33,214 nucleotides of DNA from Chitinophagaceae bacterium (GTDB taxonomy: Bacteria > Bacteroidota > Bacteroidia > Chitinophagales > Chitinophagaceae): contig CANFLL010000047.1 of NCBI GenBank assembly GCA_947447825.1, positions 1 to 33,214 of the forward strand. Reading direction: 5' to 3'. The position numbers were made by a program, and so were the translations under genes. This document shows, piece after piece, positions 1 to 8,856 of this stretch (its first letter is position 1; every line of letters begins with the position of its first letter). The notes under the pieces were generated by a model, which saw only the letters and a list, made by a program, of their open reading frames with translations, ran no database searches and was not told the origin of the DNA.

Positions 1-3000
1 AAATTGCCATTTACACTCAATGTGGCATTATTGGTAAGGGTGGCACCTGTGGCAATCGTAATGTTACGAGCCAAAGCCGTTCCACTAGCAATCAATGGTT
101 TGTTTGTTGTTACAGGTATGTTTGCATCGCTAGAGTTAGTTGGCACACCGTTAGTCCAGTTGCCTGCTGTGAACCAGTCAGTAGATTTATTGCCTGTCCA
201 AGTATTAACTGCAGGTGTGATGGTTAACACCAGGGTGGCAATGCTATCGCATCCCACAGCATTAGTGGTACTAAAGGTGTAGCTTCCACTAGTTGTGTAA
301 GTTGTTCCATGCCATAAATAACTACCGTTTGCTGATTGAGAGATGGTGCTTGTAGTAGGTGTGTTAATAGTTAAGTTTAACGTAACCACACTATCGCAAC
401 CTGCCGCATTTGTTGTGGTGAAAGTGTAAGCACCACTTGTGGTATAGGTTGTACTATTCCATGTATAGCTGCCGCAAGCAGTTTGGTTAATGGTGTTTGA
501 AGTTGGTGTGCAAGTAATGGCTATATACAAATTAGTACTAGTGCTACCACCTGCATTGCTAGCCGTTACTGTGTAATTAGTACTAGCACTTGCAGCAGTT
601 GGCGTACCACTAATAACACCAGTAACACCATCAATACTCAACCCATTAGGCAATGAAGGGCTAATGGTATAGCTACTAACTGCACCACCTTGATTGCTTA
701 CCCCTATTTCATAAATAGTGTTCTGCCCTGCATCAGTAACAAATAGATTTCCTTTTGCATCCACTGCCAAACCTGTAGCATACTTAAAGGAATATGGAAG
801 GCTAGTTTGAGTGCCATCAGTGCCTATTTTATAAACAGTAGAACCACCTACAAGCGCAGATGATAAACTTGATGCACCTGCATCTGCAACATACACATTG
901 CCCGCAGCATCTACTGCAACGGCTGTAGGATTAATATAACCCCCAACACCAATACTATTATAATCTTTGAAAACTTGCCCAAAAAAATTGCTTGTAGTAT
1001 AAACACTCCCACTTACATCTACTGCTACATTGTTAGGTGATAAAGCTTCAGCAAGGCCTAAATCAATAGTGCTGCCATCGGTAGTTATTTTGTAAACGCT
1101 TCCACTTGCTAATACAAAAACATTACCTGTAGAATCCACTGCTACGCTGGCTGGGTAATTAATTGCATCCGAGCCAATTTCGGTTATAGTTCCATCCGTA
1201 GTAATTTTCTTAACTATTGAATTTCCGTAATCGGCAACATAAACGTTGCCACTCGCATCTACAGCCACACCAGCAGGACTATTAAACCCAGAACCAATAG
1301 TGGTAACAGTACCATTATTGGCAATCTTTTTAACCGCATTATTACCTTGGTCTGCCACATACACATTGCCAGCAGCATCCACCGCTACACCAATAGGATT
1401 ATTAAAACCACCAGATGCTATTACATTTAATTTTCCACCTGTGTTTGCAGTGGGCAACAATGGTGTGATGGCTGCACCTACCACAAAACTGTTGGGCGTA
1501 GGGTAGGTAAATGAACTTGGTGGCAGCACCCCGATAGTTAAATGTAAAGTGGTTAAGCTATCGCAACCAGCCGCATTAGTGGTATCGAAAGTGATAGTGC
1601 CACTTGTGGTGTAAGTTGTTCCATGCCATACATAACTGCCAATGGCTGTTTGATAGATGGTGCTTGTAGTAGGTGTGTTAATAGTAAGGTTCAACATTGT
1701 TAAACTATCGCATCCACCAGCATTTAAACTATCAAAGCTGTATGTTCCGCTTGTATTATATGTTGTTCCATGCCAAGTATAGCTACTGCAAGCAGCTATA
1801 CTGACGCTTGCGGTGCTAGGTTTACATGCTGAGGTGATGATTAAGTTCAACGTTGTTAAACTATCACAACCTTTGGCATTGGTAGTATCAAAAGTGTAGG
1901 TGCCACTCTTAGTATATGTTGTTCCATGCCAAGTGTAGCTACCAGTTGCTGTTTGAGTAAGGGTGGCAGTACTAGATGCGTTGATGGTAACAGTTACTGT
2001 GTTTGTTGCCGTTCCTCCCAACACGTCAGTAACCTGAACTGTAAACTGGTCCGTGCCGCTGTAACCATTTGTTGGTGTATAGCTCCAGCCAGTAGGGCTT
2101 ACTATTCCACCATTGCTAGTGGCAGTTGCTCCAATTGTAATGCTGCCATGGTTAGGCGTAGCAGTGAAGGTGAAAGTTTCTTGTTGACCATTATCTGCAT
2201 CCGTAATAGTAAGGTTGTTTTGAATACTATTATTACTTGAATTCTGGCAAATAGACAATAAGCCAACACCAGTACCAGTGAAAGCAGGAGCAGTATTTGG
2301 AAGTATTTTAATTGGAGTGATCCTATTTGTAGTTGTTCCATCGCCTATTTGTCCACTGTTATTATATCCCCAAGCCCATACAGTGCCATCGGTTTTAAGG
2401 GCAACTGTGTGAGTAGAACCAGCTTCAACAGACGCCCAGTTGGTCGAAGTGCCAATTTGCACAGGAGTAGTTTTATTGGTAGTAGTGCCATCCCCCAATT
2501 GTCCCCAACAATTATATCCTAGAGCCCATAAAGAGCCATTGTTTTTTAGGGCAACTGTGTGACCGTTTCCAGCAGTTACATATACCCAATTAGTATCTGT
2601 TCCTATTTGCATGGGGGTATTCTTATCAGTAGTTGTTCCATCGCCCAACTGTCCATAAGCATTATTTCCCCAAGTCCATACAGTGCCATCGTTTTTAATG
2701 GCAACACTATGATTAAAACCTGTAGCAACATAAACCCATTTGCTAGTACTTATTTGCACAGGAGAGGTTCTGTTGGTGGTTGTTCCATCCCCTAATTGTC
2801 CATAACCATTATATCCCCACGCCCACAAGGTGCCATCGGTTTTAGTGGCAACTGTATGAGAATTACCTGTAGAAACAGATGCCCAATTAGTTGAAGAGCC
2901 TATTTGTACTGGAGAGTTTTTAGAGCTGGTTGTTCCATCCCCTAATTGTCCTGAATAATTATTCCCCCATGCCCATAAGGTACCATCTGTTTTAATGGCA

Positions 3001-6000
3001 ACTGTGTAATAAATTCCAGCAGCAACAGATGCCCAGTTGGTAGAAGAACCTATTTGCAGAGGAGAGGTTCTGTTAGTGGTTGTTCCATCCCCCAATTCTC
3101 CAGAAGAATTAGTTCCCCACGCCCATAAGGTACCATCATTTTTAATTGCAATTGTATGAGAATAACCAGCAGCAACAGATGTCCAGTTTGTTGAAGACCC
3201 TATTTTCACAGGGGAGAGTTTATTGGTTTTTGTTCCATCGCCAACTTGTCCAGAATTATTATTTCCCCAACCCAGTAGAGTTTCATCGGCATCAACATAG
3301 AAACTGAGAAAAGATACTCCCCCTTTAAACAGTGCTGGCAAAATAGTTAAATTCAACCTAGATAAGCTATCACAACCTGCTGCATTTAAACTATCAAAAG
3401 TGTAAGTACCACTTGTAGAATAGGTAGTACCATGCCACGCATAACTACCTACAACGGATTTGGAAATAGTAGAAGTAGTAGGTTTATTAATTGTTAAGTT
3501 CAAGGTTGTTAAGCTATCACAACCTACCGCATTTAAACTGTCAAAAGTATACGAGCCGCTTGCGGTATATGTTTTACCATGCCATGCGTAACTCCCACAA
3601 GCAACTGCTGTGATGCTTGCAGTACTACTAGCCTTTACGGTAACCGATACGGTATTTGTTGCTTTCAACCCATCTGTTACCTGAACCGTAAACTGATCTG
3701 TTCCGCTAAAACCACTTGTTGGCGTATAGCTCCAGCCAGTAGGGCTTACTGTGCCACCATTGCTAGTGGCAGTTGCTCCAATTGTAATGCTGCCATGGCT
3801 AGGTGCAGCCGTAATGGTGTATGTTTCTGTCTGACCACTATCTGCATCCGTTATGGTCAAGTTGTTTTGAATGCTATTACTACTGGAATTTTGGCAAACA
3901 GTCAATAAACCTACACTAGCCCCAGTGAAAGTAGGAGGGGTATTCGGAAGTATTTTAACCGGAGAAGTCCTTTGGGTGGTTGTTCCATCGCCAACTTGTC
4001 CACTACTATTATCCCCCCAAGCCCATACTGTGCCATCGGTTTTAAGTGCAATTGTGTGCCCCATACCTGCTGCTATAGATACCCAATTGGTTGAAGAGCT
4101 TATTTGTATGGGTGAACTTTTACTGGTGGTTGTTCCATTCCCCAATTGTCCATTATTATTATATCCCCAAGCCCACAACGTGCCACCGCTTTTAATGGCA
4201 ATTGTGTGTTGACCACCAGCAGCAATAGATACCCAATCGGTTGAAGTCCCTATTTGCATGGGGGTGCTTGTCGTGTTATTTGTTCCATCGCCCAATTGTC
4301 CATAAGTATTACTTCCCCAAGCCCACAACGTGCCATCGCTTTTAATGGCAATTGTGTGACTATATCCAGCAGCAATAGATGCCCAATTGGTTGAAGCACC
4401 TATTTTTACTGGGGAAGTTCTGGTAGTGTATGTTCCATCCCCTAATTGTCCCAAAACATTTATTCCCCAGGCCCATAAAGTGCCATCGGTTTTAAGTGCA
4501 ATCGTGTTACCATCACCAGCAGCAACCGATACCCAATTGGTTGAATTTCCTATTTGTGTTGGAGAAGTCCTTTGTGTGGTTGTTCCATCGCCCAATTGTC
4601 CACTACTATTATCCCCCCAAGCCCATAAGGTGCCATCTGTTTTTATGGCAACTGTATGATATGCCCCTACAGCAACAGATGCCCAATTGCTTGAATTGCC
4701 TATTTTAACGGGGGTAGTTCTGTTGGTGGTTGTACCATCCCCCAATTGTCCCCAATTATTATTTCCCCAAGCCCATAAAGTGCCATCTGTTTTTGTTGCA
4801 ACCGTGAAATTTTGAGCTGCTGCAACAGATGCCCAATTTGTTTCCGTGCCAATTTGAACAAGAGTGTTGCTGTTGGTGGTTGTTGCATTCCCCCAAGCCT
4901 GCAATGCACCAGACGTATCAATATAGAAACTGGAATAAGTACTTGATCCCTTAAATAACTTACCTATAAAAGTTAAATTCAACGTCATTAAGCTGTCGCA
5001 ACCTGCCGCATTTAAACTGTCAAAAGTATAGGAGCCACTTGTTGTATAAGTTTTACCATGCCATGTATAAATCCTAATGGCAACTGCTGTGATGCTTGAA
5101 GTACTGCTAGCTTTCACAGTAACAATAACTGTGTTAGTTGCTGTGCCTCCCAAAACATCAGTAACCTGAACCGTAAACTGATCTTTGCCACTATAGCCAC
5201 TTGTTGGGGTGTATGTCCATCCAGTGGGGCTAACTGTTTCACCATTGCTTGTAGCAGTTGTTCCAGTAGTAATGCTGCCATGTGTAGGCTGCGTAGTGAT
5301 GGTAAAGGTTTCTGTTTGACCATTATTAGAATCCTTTATGGTCAAGTTATTTTGAATACTATTGGTAGAATTCTGGCAAACTGATAATAAGCTAACACCA
5401 GCCCCTGTGAAAGTAGGAGCGACGTTTGGAAGTATTTTAACAGGAGCATTTCTATTGGTAATAGTTCCGTCTCCTAATTCTCCATCACTATTATATCCCC
5501 AAGCCCATACGGTGCCATCTTTTTTAAGGGCAATAGTATGCTCATTTCCAGCAGCAATAGATGTCCAGTTAGTTGAAGTGCCAATTTGCACAGGTGAGGT
5601 TTTATTTATAGTAGTGCCATCCCCTATTTGACCTACTTCATTATACCCCCAGGCCCATAAAGTACCATTTTCTTTAATGGCAACTGTGTGACCATAACCA
5701 GTAGAGATAGATGCCCAATCGGTTGCGCCAAAAAAACCACCTAATTTAGCAGGAGAGGTTTGCGCTGTAGTGTTTCCAAGACCTAATTGTCCATACGTAT
5801 TATCTCCCCAAACATACAAGGCACCATTGGTATTTGTGGCAACAGTGTGTTTGTAGCCTGCAGCAACAGATGCCCAGTTCCCAGATAAAAACACACTAAT
5901 ATTAACAGGAGCGGTTCTGGTAGTGGTAGTTCCATCGCCCAATTGCCCAGAAGCATTTAATCCCCAAGCCCATAAAGTTCCATCGGTTTTAATAGCAACT

Positions 6001-6620
6001 GTGTGATTGAAGCCAGCTGATATTGATGCCCAGTTGCTTAAAGTGCCTATTTGCACAGGAGCGGTTCTAGTAGTAGTAGTGCCATCGCCTAATTGTCCAG
6101 AAGTGTTTTTTCCCCAAGCCCATAAAGTGCCATCTTTTTTTATGGCTACAGTAAAAGATTGCCCAGCAGCAACAGATGCCCAGTTAGTAGCAGAACCTAT
6201 TTTAATAGGACTGTTTTGATTGGTGGTAGTTCCATCGCCTAATTGCCCATAATCATTACCTCCCCAAGCCCATAAAGTTCCATCTGTTTTAATGGCCACA
6301 GTGTGACTGTAACCAGCAGCAACAGATGTCCAGTTAGTAGCAGACCCTATTTTGATAGGAGCGGTTTTGAATCTGCTAGTTCCATCGCCTAATTCTCCAT
6401 CGCTATTGTTTCCCCAAGCCAACAATGAACCAGAAGTGTCAACATAAAAATTAGAAGAATTAGTGGCCCCCTTAAACAATTTACCAGTTTGTGCATTTAG
6501 GCTTGTCGTAGCAAAGAAAAACATGCAGCAAAGTGTCCAAAAGTTGTATTTAAGTACTCCGTGACGCATACCTATAGCTAACCAACTACTCTTGTATTTG
6601 TGTGTATTTTTAAAACTCAT
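1..6620 (-). CDS. Giant secreted RCC1/NHL repeat protein, 3' end beyond the window
   Basis: One open frame runs from ATG at 6620 to the left edge without a stop, about 2206 codons; the frame was checked at both ends and in the middle. An unusually long N-region is followed by a hydrophobic stretch ending near N-A-Q at residues 42-44, a likely signal peptide. An internal Met at residue 18 (6569) is an alternative start. Domains in order: RCC1 block A (nt ~6486-5430), cadherin/VCBS-like domain, one Cys-Asp-Ser-Leu module; RCC1 block B (~4975-3960), cadherin-like, two modules; RCC1 block C (~3350-2310), cadherin-like, three modules; six NHL units (~1440-715); a putative-Ig domain with the G-V-I-S-G-T-P signature (~700-530); two more modules; and a W-T-G...N-W segment at the edge. 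RCC1 units carry WAWG...GQLGDGTT. The family context suggests a T9SS-exported surface protein, but the C-terminus that would prove it is outside the window. Confidence 0.9.
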   Translation of the reverse strand, partial: MSFKNTHKYKSSWLAIGMRHGVLKYNFWTLCCMFFFATTSLNAQTGKLFKGATNSSNFYVDTSGSLLAWGNNSDGELGDGTSRFKTAPIKIGSATNWTSVAAGYSHTVAIKTDGTLWAWGGNDYGQLGDGTTTNQNSPIKIGSATNWASVAAGQSFTVAIKKDGTLWAWGKNTSGQLGDGTTTTRTAPVQIGTLSNWASISAGFNHTVAIKTDGTLWAWGLNASGQLGDGTTTTRTAPVNISVFLSGNWASVAAGYKHTVATNTNGALYVWGDNTYGQLGLGNTTAQTSPAKLGGFFGATDWASISTGYGHTVAIKENGTLWAWGYNEVGQIGDGTTINKTSPVQIGTSTNWTSIAAGNEHTIALKKDGTVWAWGYNSDGELGDGTITNRNAPVKILPNVAPTFTGAGVSLLSVCQNSTNSIQNNLTIKDSNNGQTETFTITTQPTHGSITTGTTATSNGETVSPTGWTYTPTSGYSGKDQFTVQVTDVLGGTATNTVIVTVKASSTSSITAVAIRIYTWHGKTYTTSGSYTFDSLNAAGCDSLMTLNLTFIGKLFKGSSTYSSFYIDTSGALQAWGNATTTNSNTLVQIGTETNWASVAAAQNFTVATKTDGTLWAWGNNNWGQLGDGTTTNRTTPVKIGNSSNWASVAVGAYHTVAIKTDGTLWAWGDNSSGQLGDGTTTQRTSPTQIGNSTNWVSVAAGDGNTIALKTDGTLWAWGINVLGQLGDGTYTTRTSPVKIGASTNWASIAAGYSHTIAIKSDGTLWAWGSNTYGQLGDGTNNTTSTPMQIGTSTDWVSIAAGGQHTIAIKSGGTLWAWGYNNNGQLGNGTTTSKSSPIQISSSTNWVSIAAGMGHTIALKTDGTVWAWGDNSSGQVGDGTTTQRTSPVKILPNTPPTFTGASVGLLTVCQNSSSNSIQNNLTITDADSGQTETYTITAAPSHGSITIGATATSNGGTVSPTGWSYTPTSGFSGTDQFTVQVTDGLKATNTVSVTVKASSTASITAVACGSYAWHGKTYTASGSYTFDSLNAVGCDSLTTLNLTINKPTTSTISKSVVGSYAWHGTTYSTSGTYTFDSLNAAGCDSLSRLNLTILPALFKGGVSFLSFYVDADETLLGWGNNNSGQVGDGTKTNKLSPVKIGSSTNWTSVAAGYSHTIAIKNDGTLWAWGTNSSGELGDGTTTNRTSPLQIGSSTNWASVAAGIYYTVAIKTDGTLWAWGNNYSGQLGDGTTSSKNSPVQIGSSTNWASVSTGNSHTVATKTDGTLWAWGYNGYGQLGDGTTTNRTSPVQISTSKWVYVATGFNHSVAIKNDGTVWTWGNNAYGQLGDGTTTDKNTPMQIGTDTNWVYVTAGNGHTVALKNNGSLWALGYNCWGQLGDGTTTNKTTPVQIGTSTNWASVEAGSTHTVALKTDGTVWAWGYNNSGQIGDGTTTNRITPIKILPNTAPAFTGTGVGLLSICQNSSNNSIQNNLTITDADNGQQETFTFTATPNHGSITIGATATSNGGIVSPTGWSYTPTNGYSGTDQFTVQVTDVLGGTATNTVTVTINASSTATLTQTATGSYTWHGTTYTKSGTYTFDTTNAKGCDSLTTLNLIITSACKPSTASVSIAACSSYTWHGTTYNTSGTYSFDSLNAGGCDSLTMLNLTINTPTTSTIYQTAIGSYVWHGTTYTTSGTITFDTTNAAGCDSLTTLHLTIGVLPPSSFTYPTPNSFVVGAAITPLLPTANTGGKLNVIASGGFNNPIGVAVDAAGNVYVADQGNNAVKKIANNGTVTTIGSGFNSPAGVAVDASGNVYVADYGNSIVKKITTDGTITEIGSDAINYPASVAVDSTGNVFVLASGSVYKITTDGSTIDLGLAEALSPNNVAVDVSGSVYTTSNFFGQVFKDYNSIGVGGYINPTAVAVDAAGNVYVADAGASSLSSALVGGSTVYKIGTDGTQTSLPYSFKYATGLAVDAKGNLFVTDAGQNTIYEIGVSNQGGAVSSYTISPSLPNGLSIDGVTGVISGTPTAASASTNYTVTASNAGGSTSTNLYIAITCTPTSNTINQTACGSYTWNSTTYTTSGAYTFTTTNAAGCDSVVTLNLTINTPTTSTISQSANGSYLWHGTTYTTSGSYTFSTTNAVGCDSIATLVLTITPAVNTWTGNKSTDWFTAGNWTNGVPTNSSDANIPVTTNKPLIASGTALARNITIATGATLTNNATLSVNGN
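715..1440 (-). other. Six NHL repeats (predicted six-bladed propeller)
   Basis: The minus-strand protein shows six successive units of the form NP-x-GVAVDAAGNVYVADxGNN-x-V-x-KI. The first, second and fifth are near consensus. The third and fourth are degenerate: the fourth reads VAVDVSGSVYTTSNFFG. NHL repeats usually form a six-bladed beta-propeller used for binding. The unit lies downstream of the three RCC1 blocks in the same giant protein. Confidence 0.8.
4868..4975 (-). other. Truncated first blade of RCC1 block B
   Basis: In the other RCC1 units AWGNN is followed by GQLGDGTTTN. Here the protein reads DTSGALQAWGNATTNSNT, so roughly nine residues containing the GQLGDG signature are missing while the frame is kept. 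The Asp-Thr-Ser-Gly lead-in matches the first blade of block A. This looks like an in-frame deletion in an otherwise regular seven-unit block. Confidence 0.7.
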
Positions 6621-6707
6621 AACAGCTGTTTTTTATTATAGATAATTAATGTTTTTAAATTGATAATTGATTATGTTTTTGTATCCCTAGAATACTTAGA
6701 GAATTAG

Positions 6708-6776
6708 TCAAAATAAATTGAAAGACTTTCGCTTAAATAAAGTGTCTTTGTCTTTCGTCTCTTTACTTTCAACTTA
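6708..6776. repeat. Copy 1 of a two-part intergenic repeat
   Basis: TCAAAATAAATTGA at 6708-6721 is followed by ACTTTCAACTTA at 6765-6776. The same pair of motifs, in the same order and similar spacing, recurs at 6997-7068. The sequence between them has diverged. Confidence 0.55.
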
Positions 6777-6922
6777 CTTATTTCATGTTCCGTTGCATAT
6801 TGAATACAACCTTCGAACCCTGTTACTATTTGTTGAAAATTTTTCACAGTTAAACCAAATCACATTTTTCCGAATATCTATTATCATAAGAAAATTTTAG
6901 TAAAAAAAGGAATTCCTAAAGG

Positions 6923-6940
6923 CTCAAACAAAAGTTTGAG
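6923..6940. other. Perfect 7-bp hairpin with AAAA loop
   Basis: CTCAAAC and GTTTGAG pair perfectly around AAAA. A run of T residues lies about 13 nt downstream (6953-6958), too far for a standard intrinsic terminator, so the role is open. Confidence 0.4.
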
Positions 6941-6996
6941 TTCTAACCGACTATTTTTTGAGGTCAAAACAGTTAAGCAGACTTTAAGGAATCTAA

Positions 6997-7068
6997 TCAA
7001 AATAAATTGAGCAACATTCTAGTTCAGTGCTGTGCCTTTTTTATTTTTGAATTTCAACTTTCAACTTA
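6997..7068. repeat. Copy 2 of a two-part intergenic repeat
   Basis: TCAAAATAAATTGA at 6997-7010 and ACTTTCAACTTA at 7057-7068 repeat the pair seen at 6708-6776. A further TTTCAACTTA follows at once, so this end has expanded slightly. Confidence 0.55.
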
Positions 7069-7124
7069 TTATTTTCAACTTAACATGGATGGTATTTTAT
7101 TTATATTTTTACAGATGGAAGACT

Positions 7125-7156
7125 ATACCCTTAGGTTTTAAAAACCTGTAAGGTCT
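7125..7156. repeat. Imperfect extragenic palindrome upstream of the kinase gene
   Basis: The core AGGTTTTAAAAACCT (7133-7147) is a perfect palindrome around one base. Its flanks, ACCCTT on the left and GTAAGGT on the right, extend the pairing imperfectly to about 30 bp. From memory, palindromes built on ACCTTACAGGTTTT recur between genes in other Bacteroidota; that memory is unverified. No T-run follows, so it is not a clear terminator. Confidence 0.5.
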
Positions 7157-7194
7157 GCCTCCTTCGAACTTTTAATACTTTAATTTACTTCAAT

Positions 7195-8856
7195 TTGTAT
7201 AAATACGCACCACTTCCTTCGCTATTGCTATTCTTTTTGTCAACTGTAATAGGTTGTAACATGAAAAAGGATATTGAACCTAGTAAGCAAGATGTTATTA
7301 CCCTATATGCTTATCTGGATAAAGGAAATGCAGTGTTTAAAAAGAAAAGCAGCATTGAGAACTTTTCTACAGGAATGAATTACTATGATTCTGCTAATAG
7401 AATAGCTGAAAAATATGATAATGATTCTATCAAATTCGATACTTACATATCCATTGCACGAGCTTATGATGCTTGGAATAAAAAGCCGCAAGCCACCGTA
7501 GATTATTATAAACGAGCTTCTGAATATGCACACAAAATGTTCAATAAGGATCAGGCAGTATTTTGTAGTATATTAGTGGCTCACGCATTGATGAAGAGCA
7601 TAGATTTTGCTAAAGCAGTGAGTGCTTGCAAAAAGATAGACGAAAATGAAATGCAAAATGCAAATCTGAGTGAGGTGGACAATTATTACACAGAATTGGC
7701 TTATATCTGCGTTTCGAGCAAAGATTATCCCACTGCCTACATGTTTAGCCATAAAGTAAAGCATCCTGAAAACATACAAAATGGATCACTTACTTATAAA
7801 ACGTACCAAACAATCACTCAAACAAGCCTTCATCTATATTATCTCCATGAAGACATAACAGTATGGATTGACTCTATAAAACAAACGATTGCAAGAACAA
7901 AAAACCTCTCAGACAGCTTATCGAACTTGAGTTACTTAATTCAGTCATACAAAAACATACATCAAGATGATAGTGCTGCTAAATATGATAAAATTATTGA
8001 CACCCTAAATGATAGATTTGGAAACAACTTCGACCAATCTATAGCAAAAAATACCTTTTTGGAGTATGAAGCACAAAAGTCTGAAAGAGAAAAACGGATA
8101 GCTGCTCTCGAAAAACAAAGCATTTTAAATACCACCATTGCCATTGCCATAATTGCCTTCTTATCAATTTTAATAACCTTTTTGGTTCTTTTAAACAGAA
8201 GAAAAGTAGCAGCTAAAAACTTAGTGCTTGCACAACTTAATAAGCAACTGGAAGAAAAGGCAGACGAAAACGAAATGTTGCTAAAAGAAATGCACCATCG
8301 GGTAAAAAATAACCTTTCTCTAATTTATAGTCTATTAGAAATGCAAGGACGCAAAACAACAAACAACGAAACTAGAGAGCAGTTAATGATGGCAAGAAAT
8401 AGGATTGAAAACATTGCACTTACCCACGAACAATTATATAGAAACCATAATAGTAGCATAAATATGAACGACTATTTATCCAAAATAATAATTAGTAGCC
8501 TCAAAGCTGTTCTTTCCGAAAAAACAATCATCCCAACCATTGAAATAGCTAAGGAAATAAATCTCACAGCCGATAAGTGTCTTCCAGTTGCCATGATTAT
8601 AAATGAATTGATTACAAACTCTGCCAAATATGCCCAAACAAATGAGGGGGAAATTGCCATTGCCATCATTGCAAAATGCATAAACAATACTATTTCAATA
8701 ACCTATTCGGATTCAGGAACAAACAATTTAGCAGAGGAGAGAAAAGAAGGACTAGGTAGCAACATTATGAGGATTCTTTGCAAACAAATTCAAGCCACCT
8801 TAGACACCAAACTTAATGGCTTGCCTTTCAATTATAAAATTACATTTACTATTTGA
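7195..8856 (+). CDS. TPR-like membrane sensor histidine kinase (HisKA_2 family)
   Basis: A 553-residue protein from a TTG start, chosen because it supplies a complete lipoprotein-type signal with Cys at residue 21 (V-I-G-C); the first in-frame ATG lies two codons after that Cys. Residues ~25-290 are helical and TPR-like (for example NYYDSANRIAEKYDNDSI), presumably the periplasmic sensing part. A single membrane helix lies near residues 313-335, followed by a short coiled coil. The cytoplasmic part has the HisKA_2 motif HHRVKNN at 367-373, with H368 the likely phosphoacceptor by family analogy. The ATPase N-box NELITNSAKY begins at N470, and a GLGSNIM motif lies near the end. The ATPase domain is short but looks complete. 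The gene overlaps the response regulator by one base (TGATG), so the two should be translated together. A lipoprotein signal plus a membrane helix in one kinase is unusual but seen in this phylum. Confidence 0.85.
   Translation: MYKYAPLPSLLLFFLSTVIGCNMKKDIEPSKQDVITLYAYLDKGNAVFKKKSSIENFSTGMNYYDSANRIAEKYDNDSIKFDTYISIARAYDAWNKKPQATVDYYKRASEYAHKMFNKDQAVFCSILVAHALMKSIDFAKAVSACKKIDENEMQNANLSEVDNYYTELAYICVSSKDYPTAYMFSHKVKHPENIQNGSLTYKTYQTITQTSLHLYYLHEDITVWIDSIKQTIARTKNLSDSLSNLSYLIQSYKNIHQDDSAAKYDKIIDTLNDRFGNNFDQSIAKNTFLEYEAQKSEREKRIAALEKQSILNTTIAIAIIAFLSILITFLVLLNRRKVAAKNLVLAQLNKQLEEKADENEMLLKEMHHRVKNNLSLIYSLLEMQGRKTTNNETREQLMMARNRIENIALTHEQLYRNHNSSINMNDYLSKIIISSLKAVLSEKTIIPTIEIAKEINLTADKCLPVAMIINELITNSAKYAQTNEGEIAIAIIAKCINNTISITYSDSGTNNLAEERKEGLGSNIMRILCKQIQATLDTKLNGLPFNYKITFTI

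Larger units (their letters stand above)
6621..7194. other. Intergenic region between divergent genes
   Basis: No convincing gene lies here; the one 60-codon frame on the plus strand has an ordinary AT-rich composition and no family signature. The region holds a 10-bp palindrome AACAGCTGTT directly before the giant gene's ATG (6621-6630), two copies of TCAAAATAAATTGA (6708-6721 and 6997-7010), each followed 44-47 nt later by ACTTTCAACTTA, a hairpin at 6923-6940 and a longer imperfect palindrome at 7125-7156. I could not place a convincing promoter. Confidence 0.6.

Noticed and set aside
3871-4212. Plus-strand frames across 1-6500 with repeats such as PSPNCPLLLSPQAHKVPS
   Set aside because: Antisense image of the RCC1 repeats in the minus-strand giant gene, whose frame is continuous and has clear domains.
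6718-6900. Plus-strand frame of 60 codons upstream of the kinase
   Set aside because: AT-rich chance frame that contains part of the duplicated non-coding motif.
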